NCBI RefSeq assembly: GCF_001514145.1
Contig: NZ_KQ948656.1
Location: 744,001 to 808,000, forward strand
Direction: 5' to 3'
Source of the DNA: Streptomyces canus
GTDB lineage: Bacteria > Actinomycetota > Actinomycetes > Streptomycetales > Streptomycetaceae
DNA length: 64,000 nucleotides
Positions 60,724 through 64,000 of this stretch are shown here, one piece after another; the first letter of the stretch is position 1, and every line of letters begins with the position of its first letter. A model generated the notes under the pieces. The model searched no databases. It saw nothing but the letters and a program-made list of their open reading frames with translations, and was not told where the DNA came from. Both the position numbers and the translations under genes were made by a program.

Positions 60724-61455
60724 TCAGTGGTCACGGCCGAACAGGCCTGCCCAGAGGAAGGGTTCGCCGAAGCGGGAGGAGTCGGGTGGCTCGTCGCGCA
60801 TGCGCCGCAGTTCGATCTCGGTCAGGTCGCGGAAGATCCGGCGCAGGGACCGGGCCGAGTAGGCGAGACCGCCGTCGAGTCCGCCCTGGCGATACAACTC
60901 CGCGTCCGGCAGCTCCGATCCCATGCCCCCGTCGGCGAAGCAGACGATGCCGAAGCGGCCGCCGGGTGCGAGGTGCCGTTCCAGGAGCGCGAGGTGGCTG
61001 ACGCGACGGTGCGGCGGCAGATGGTGGAAGCAGCCGGAGTCGTAGATCAGGTCGTAGGGGCCGCCCAGTCCGGTGTCCGGCAGTGAGAAGGCATCGCCGC
61101 ACACGAAGCGGACGTCGGCCGCCGTCTCGTGCGCACGCTCCCTGGCCCAGGCGATGGCGGCCGGTGAGAGATCGACGGCGTCGACCTCGAAGCCGAGGGA
61201 GGCGAGGTGCAGCGCGTTGCGGCCCGGCCCGCAGCCCAGATCGAGGGCGCGGCCCGGGGTGACGAGGCCGCGGTCGACGTACGACGCCAGGTTCTCGTCC
61301 GGCTTCGGCACGAAGAAGGGAACGGGTTTGGAGCGGTCCGCGTAGAAGCCGTCCCACCAGGAACCGGCGTCCGCGCTCCAGCGATCGGCCTGGGGAGCGA
61401 ACAGGCCGTCGAGGAGCTGGAGGACGTCCTCCACCGTGCGGACGGTGCGGTCCAT
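60724..61455 (-). CDS. SAM-dependent methyltransferase, class I (TehB/UbiE-like)
   Basis: A 243-aa methyltransferase. Motif I is ALDLGCGPGRNALHLASLG (about 92), motif II VDAVDLSPAAI, motif III/IV DLIYDSGCFHHLPPHRR, then LAPGGRFGIVCF. N-terminal WWDGFYADRSKPVPFFV is typical of a Streptomyces class-I family. Substrate unknown. ATG has GGAGGGGAG upstream. Converges on the XRE gene; upstream lies a DUF574 methyltransferase 41 bp away, so the two may form an operon. Confidence 0.87.
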   Translation of the reverse strand: MDRTVRTVEDVLQLLDGLFAPQADRWSADAGSWWDGFYADRSKPVPFFVPKPDENLASYVDRGLVTPGRALDLGCGPGRNALHLASLGFEVDAVDLSPAAIAWARERAHETAADVRFVCGDAFSLPDTGLGGPYDLIYDSGCFHHLPPHRRVSHLALLERHLAPGGRFGIVCFADGGMGSELPDAELYRQGGLDGGLAYSARSLRRIFRDLTEIELRRMRDEPPDSSRFGEPFLWAGLFGRDH

Positions 61456-61496
61456 TCGCTCCCCTCCCGGTCGCGCCGGGGACGCTCGGGTCCGGA

Positions 61497-62315
61497 TCAG
61501 CCGAGTCGGGCGACGCCGCCGAACTCGATCCACTCGTGGGTGAGCTGGCGGGGGGCCACCTCGGAGTCGGGGCGCCAGGTGGAGACCTCCACGAGACCCG
61601 GGTCGAGGATCTCCAGTCCCTCGAACCACTCGGCGACGTCCTTCTCCTCACGCACCCGGCCCCAGTGACCTTGGGTCGCCTTGTCCATGAAGTCGGTGAC
61701 GAAGTCGCGGACTTCGGGGTCCTCGCTGACCAGCTGGCACATCACCATGAAGCTGCCGGGCGCGAGCCGCTCGCGGACCCGGCGGACCACCGCGGCCGGC
61801 CCGTCCGTCTCGCTGTCGGGGATGCAGTGCATGACGGAGTTGAACAGCACGGCGACGGGCTGCGAGAAGTCGATCAGCCGCTGGGTGTCCTCGTGGTCGA
61901 AGATCGCATCGGTCTCCCGCATGTCCGCGTGGATGACGGCGGTGCGCTCGTCCTGCTCGAGCAGCGCCCGGCCGTGGACGAGGACCATCGGGTCGTTGTC
62001 GACGTAGACCACGTGCGTGGTGGGGTCGATGCGCTGGGCCACCTGGTGGACGTTGTCCTGAGTGGGCAGGCCTGAGCCGTGGTCCAGGTACTGCCGGATG
62101 CCGTACTCCGCCGAGAGGGTCCGCACCACCCGCTGGAGGAAACGCCGGTTGTTCACGGCGAGCCTGCGGGTGCTGGGGACGACCTTGTCGAGTGCCTCGC
62201 AGGCCGCCCGGTCGGCCGCGTAGTTGTCCTTGCCGCCCAGATAGTGGTCGTACATGCGCGCGGCCGTGGGTACGGAGGCGTCGATCTCCGTGGACAGCTT
62301 CTTACCGGTGCTCAT
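61497..62315 (-). CDS. DUF574 (SAV2177-family) SAM-dependent methyltransferase
   Basis: A 272-aa member of a Streptomyces-expanded family. Hallmarks: PTAARMYDHYLGGKDNYAAD, NNRRFLQRVVRTLSAEYGI, QYLDHGSGLPTQDNVHQVAQ, VYVDNDPMVLVHGRALL, ADMRE and SQPVAVLFNSVMHCIPD. Rossmann-like methyltransferase fold; methyl acceptor unknown. ATG 62315; a start 8 codons upstream is possible. Confidence 0.9.
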   Translation of the reverse strand: MSTGKKLSTEIDASVPTAARMYDHYLGGKDNYAADRAACEALDKVVPSTRRLAVNNRRFLQRVVRTLSAEYGIRQYLDHGSGLPTQDNVHQVAQRIDPTTHVVYVDNDPMVLVHGRALLEQDERTAVIHADMRETDAIFDHEDTQRLIDFSQPVAVLFNSVMHCIPDSETDGPAAVVRRVRERLAPGSFMVMCQLVSEDPEVRDFVTDFMDKATQGHWGRVREEKDVAEWFEGLEILDPGLVEVSTWRPDSEVAPRQLTHEWIEFGGVARLG

Positions 62316-62382
62316 CTTTCCCCCAGCTTGTGCCGCCAACTGGCCTGGCAGGACAGGGAGTCCATCCTAGAGACACCACGAT

Positions 62383-62420
62383 CGCCGGTGCCAGTCCGCA
62401 AGTGGCGGAAGGCACCGGCG
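62383..62420 (-). terminator. two-part hairpin after the aldo/keto reductase gene
   Basis: CGCCGGTGCC (62383-62392) pairs with 62411-62420, and inside it TCCGC pairs with GCGGA around an AAGTG loop. Ends 20 bp past the reductase stop. Confidence 0.7.
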
Positions 62421-62439
62421 GGGCCGGGCGGGCGTGGGT

Positions 62440-63297
62440 TCAGGCGGCGTCCAGCTCCGCGAGTTCGTCCGCACCGAGCACGAGGTCGGTGGCGGCGAGC
62501 GAGTCGCGGATGGTCTCGGGGCGGCTCGCGCCCGGGATCGGCACGACCACCGGCGACTTGGCGAGCATCCACGCCAGGCAGACCCGCTGCGGGCTCACCC
62601 CGTGCTGCTCGGCGATCCGCGCGAACGGGGCGTGCCCCGAGCCCAGTTCACCCGCCCGGGAGATGCCGCCCAGGGGGCTCCAGGGCAGGAAGGCGATGCC
62701 CAGTTCGTCGCACAGCCGCAGTTCCGGTTCGCTGGAGCGGAAGGCCGGGGAGAACTGGTTCTGCACGGAGACCAGTCGGCCGCCGAGGATCTCGTTGGCC
62801 AGCCGGATCTGGTCGGGGTTCGCGTTGGAGATACCGGCGTTGAGGATCTTGCCCTGGTCGAGGAGGTCGCGCACGGCGCCGACGGACTCCTCGTAGGGGA
62901 CCCTGGGGTCGGGACGGTGGAACTGGTAGAGCCCGATCGCCTCCACACCCAGCCGGCTCAGCGATGCCTCGCAGGCCTCCTTCAGATGCCGGGGGCTGCC
63001 GTCGAGCGTCCAGCTGCCGTCCCCGGGACGGAGATGCCCGCCCTTCGTGGCGACGAGGACGTCACCGCCGAGGTCGTGGGAGGCGAGGGCCTTGGCGATC
63101 AGGGTCTCGTTGTGGCCGACCTCATCGGCGTCCCGGTGGTAGGCGTCGGCGGTGTCGATCAGGGTCACGCCCGCGTCGAGCGCGGCGTGGATGGTGGCGA
63201 TGGAGCGTCCCTCGTCCGGTCGTCCCTCGATGGACATGGGCATGGCGCCCAGTCCGATCGAGCTGACTTCGACATCACCGATGCGGCGGGTGTGCAT
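62440..63297 (-). CDS. aldo/keto reductase
   Basis: A 285-aa NADPH-dependent oxidoreductase (TIM barrel). Catalytic Asp and Tyr in LIDTADAYHRDADEVGHNE, Lys in VLVATKGGH, His in GLYQFHRPDP, and the C-terminal cofactor loop VVPIPGASRPETIRDSL. Typical YajO/YdhF-like family, substrate broad. ATG 63297 with AAGGA nearby. Monocistronic. Confidence 0.92.
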   Translation of the reverse strand: MHTRRIGDVEVSSIGLGAMPMSIEGRPDEGRSIATIHAALDAGVTLIDTADAYHRDADEVGHNETLIAKALASHDLGGDVLVATKGGHLRPGDGSWTLDGSPRHLKEACEASLSRLGVEAIGLYQFHRPDPRVPYEESVGAVRDLLDQGKILNAGISNANPDQIRLANEILGGRLVSVQNQFSPAFRSSEPELRLCDELGIAFLPWSPLGGISRAGELGSGHAPFARIAEQHGVSPQRVCLAWMLAKSPVVVPIPGASRPETIRDSLAATDLVLGADELAELDAA

Positions 63298-63555
63298 GTC
63301 CTTGGACCTCTTTCGCCTGTCACGCGGATCTGGGCTCTCCTCAGCGTGGCCGCCGCACGCGCCGAAGGTCCAATAGAAGAATGAGAACGCATTCAGCGAC
63401 GGTGTCGCTGAATCCCGGACCGTGGCGCTCCCGAGCCGCCCGGGTGGCGAGACGCGGTTGCGGGTACGCCGTGTCGGTGTGACACCCTCGCCTCGACCGG
63501 CGGCTGATCCAGTCCGGTCGTCGTGAGGATCCGCAGTACGGCGAGAGGCGGCGGC

Positions 63556-64000
63556 ATGCGTATCGGACTGCTCGGCACCGGTCCCTGGGCCAGGATGGCC
63601 CACGCCCCCGCGCTCGGCGCGCATCCGGAGCTGGACTTCGCCGGGGTATGGGGCCGTCGCCCGGAGGCCGCCGAGGAGCTGGCCGTCGAGTACGGCACGC
63701 GCGCGTACGCCGATGTCGACGCGCTGCTCGCCGACGTGGACGCCGTGGCGGTCGCCCTGCCGCCCGCCGTGCAGGCCGAACTCGCGGCGCGGGCCGCGCG
63801 GGCGGGGCGCCATCTGCTCCTGGACAAGCCCCTGGCGACGACGGTCGAGCAGGGGCGGGCGGTGGTCGAGGCCGTCCGCGAGACCAAGGTCGCCTCGGTG
63901 GTGTTCTTCACCTCGCGCTTCCTCACCGAGACCGAGGCGTGGATCGGTGAACAGGCGGGCGTGGACGGCTGGTTCACGGCGCGGGCGGAATGGCTGGGGT
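63556..64000 (+). CDS. Gfo/Idh/MocA-family oxidoreductase, 5' part only
   Basis: Open frame running past the window edge. Residues 1-12 MRIGLLGTGPWA give the GxGxxA NAD(P) motif; then FAGVWGRRPEAAEELAVEYG, VDAVAVALPPAVQAELA and HLLLDKPLATTVEQG with the EKP-like Lys (DKP). Probably a sugar or inositol-type dehydrogenase; only about 148 codons are visible, so the C-terminal domain is unseen. Confidence 0.85.
   Translation, partial: MRIGLLGTGPWARMAHAPALGAHPELDFAGVWGRRPEAAEELAVEYGTRAYADVDALLADVDAVAVALPPAVQAELAARAARAGRHLLLDKPLATTVEQGRAVVEAVRETKVASVVFFTSRFLTETEAWIGEQAGVDGWFTARAEWLG

Noticed and set aside
60724..62315. Assignment of either methyltransferase as the graspetide methyltransferase
   Set aside because: They belong to TehB-like and DUF574 families and are 8 kb from the precursor with a regulatory module between; the PIMT-type fold expected for graspetide tailoring is not seen.

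Overview
The window is high-GC DNA with the gene style of a Streptomyces chromosome: GTG/ATG starts, 4-nt ATGA/GTGA stop-start overlaps, Actinobacteria-restricted families (a conservon, DUF397/XRE/RsbW-like modules, DUF574 methyltransferase, DUF5133, mycothiol-type maleylpyruvate isomerase fold) and many perfect GC-rich hairpins between genes. It reads as a chromosomal-arm or accessory region: about 65 intact genes, three decayed genes, no rRNA, tRNA, IS element or CRISPR array seen. Species cannot be told from the sequence alone.

Layout. 0-6.9 kb: lone gap; a rifampicin monooxygenase (rox) preceded by a 19-codon leader ORF; a GlxA-type AraC regulator, an OsmC peroxidase, an aminoglycoside-phosphotransferase-fold protein and a TPR protein. 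7.0-11.0 kb: a complete conservon (cvnA-B-C-D plus a P450 that has lost the ExxR motif). 11.4-16 kb: GNAT enzyme, serine beta-lactamase-fold hydrolase, and a DUF1996 surface protein with a Gln/Gly-rich spacer and an LAETG sortase signal. 16.1-19.9 kb: exonuclease-NUDIX operon, degenerate repeats, small secreted coiled-coil protein, then a three-gene overlapping operon (nucleotidyltransferase-BON-metallophosphoesterase). 19.9-26.1 kb: M20 amidohydrolase, wreck of a molybdopterin oxidoreductase, hemerythrin protein, repeats, maleylpyruvate-isomerase-fold protein, lipoprotein, ArsR-SRPBCC pair. 26.2-30.3 kb: acyl-CoA oxidase, and a D-amino-acid lyase with its YheO/DauR-type regulator and a perfect palindromic operator. 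30.4-36.2 kb: two large SpoIIE-type phosphatase/sensor genes separated by a triplicated 150-bp repeat. 36.2-42.7 kb: ferredoxin-NADP reductase behind an iron box, FAD monooxygenase, MarR pseudogene, orphan ABC solute-binding lipoprotein, secreted alpha/beta hydrolase, peptidoglycan-binding membrane protein. 43-46.4 kb: three secreted proteins (EEP phosphodiesterase with lectin domain, GH43-AbfB arabinan-type hydrolase, lamin-tail protein). 46.4-51.6 kb: PadR-controlled membrane protein with a 25-bp palindrome, hypothetical genes, an N-terminally truncated xanthine dehydrogenase subunit, and a membrane protein with four N-terminal repeats. 51.9-53.7 kb: the most distinctive system, a graspetide-type RiPP locus (precursor tgmA, ATP-grasp ligase tgmB, a small Pro-rich neighbour). 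53.8-64 kb: membrane proteins, a second GlxA-type regulator, DUF5133 protein, ABC exporter, an RsbW-like/DUF397/XRE regulatory module, two methyltransferases, an aldo/keto reductase and the start of a Gfo/Idh/MocA oxidoreductase that runs off the window.

How the parts connect: signalling is over-represented (conservon GTPase/roadblock module, two SpoIIE phosphatases, RsbW-like kinase with DUF397/XRE partners, two GlxA-AraC regulators, ArsR, PadR, DauR-type). Several regulators carry palindromes next to their own start codons, suggesting autoregulation. The secreted genes at 43-46 kb suggest polysaccharide and lipid scavenging. All functions are inferred from motifs read by eye; no database search was run.
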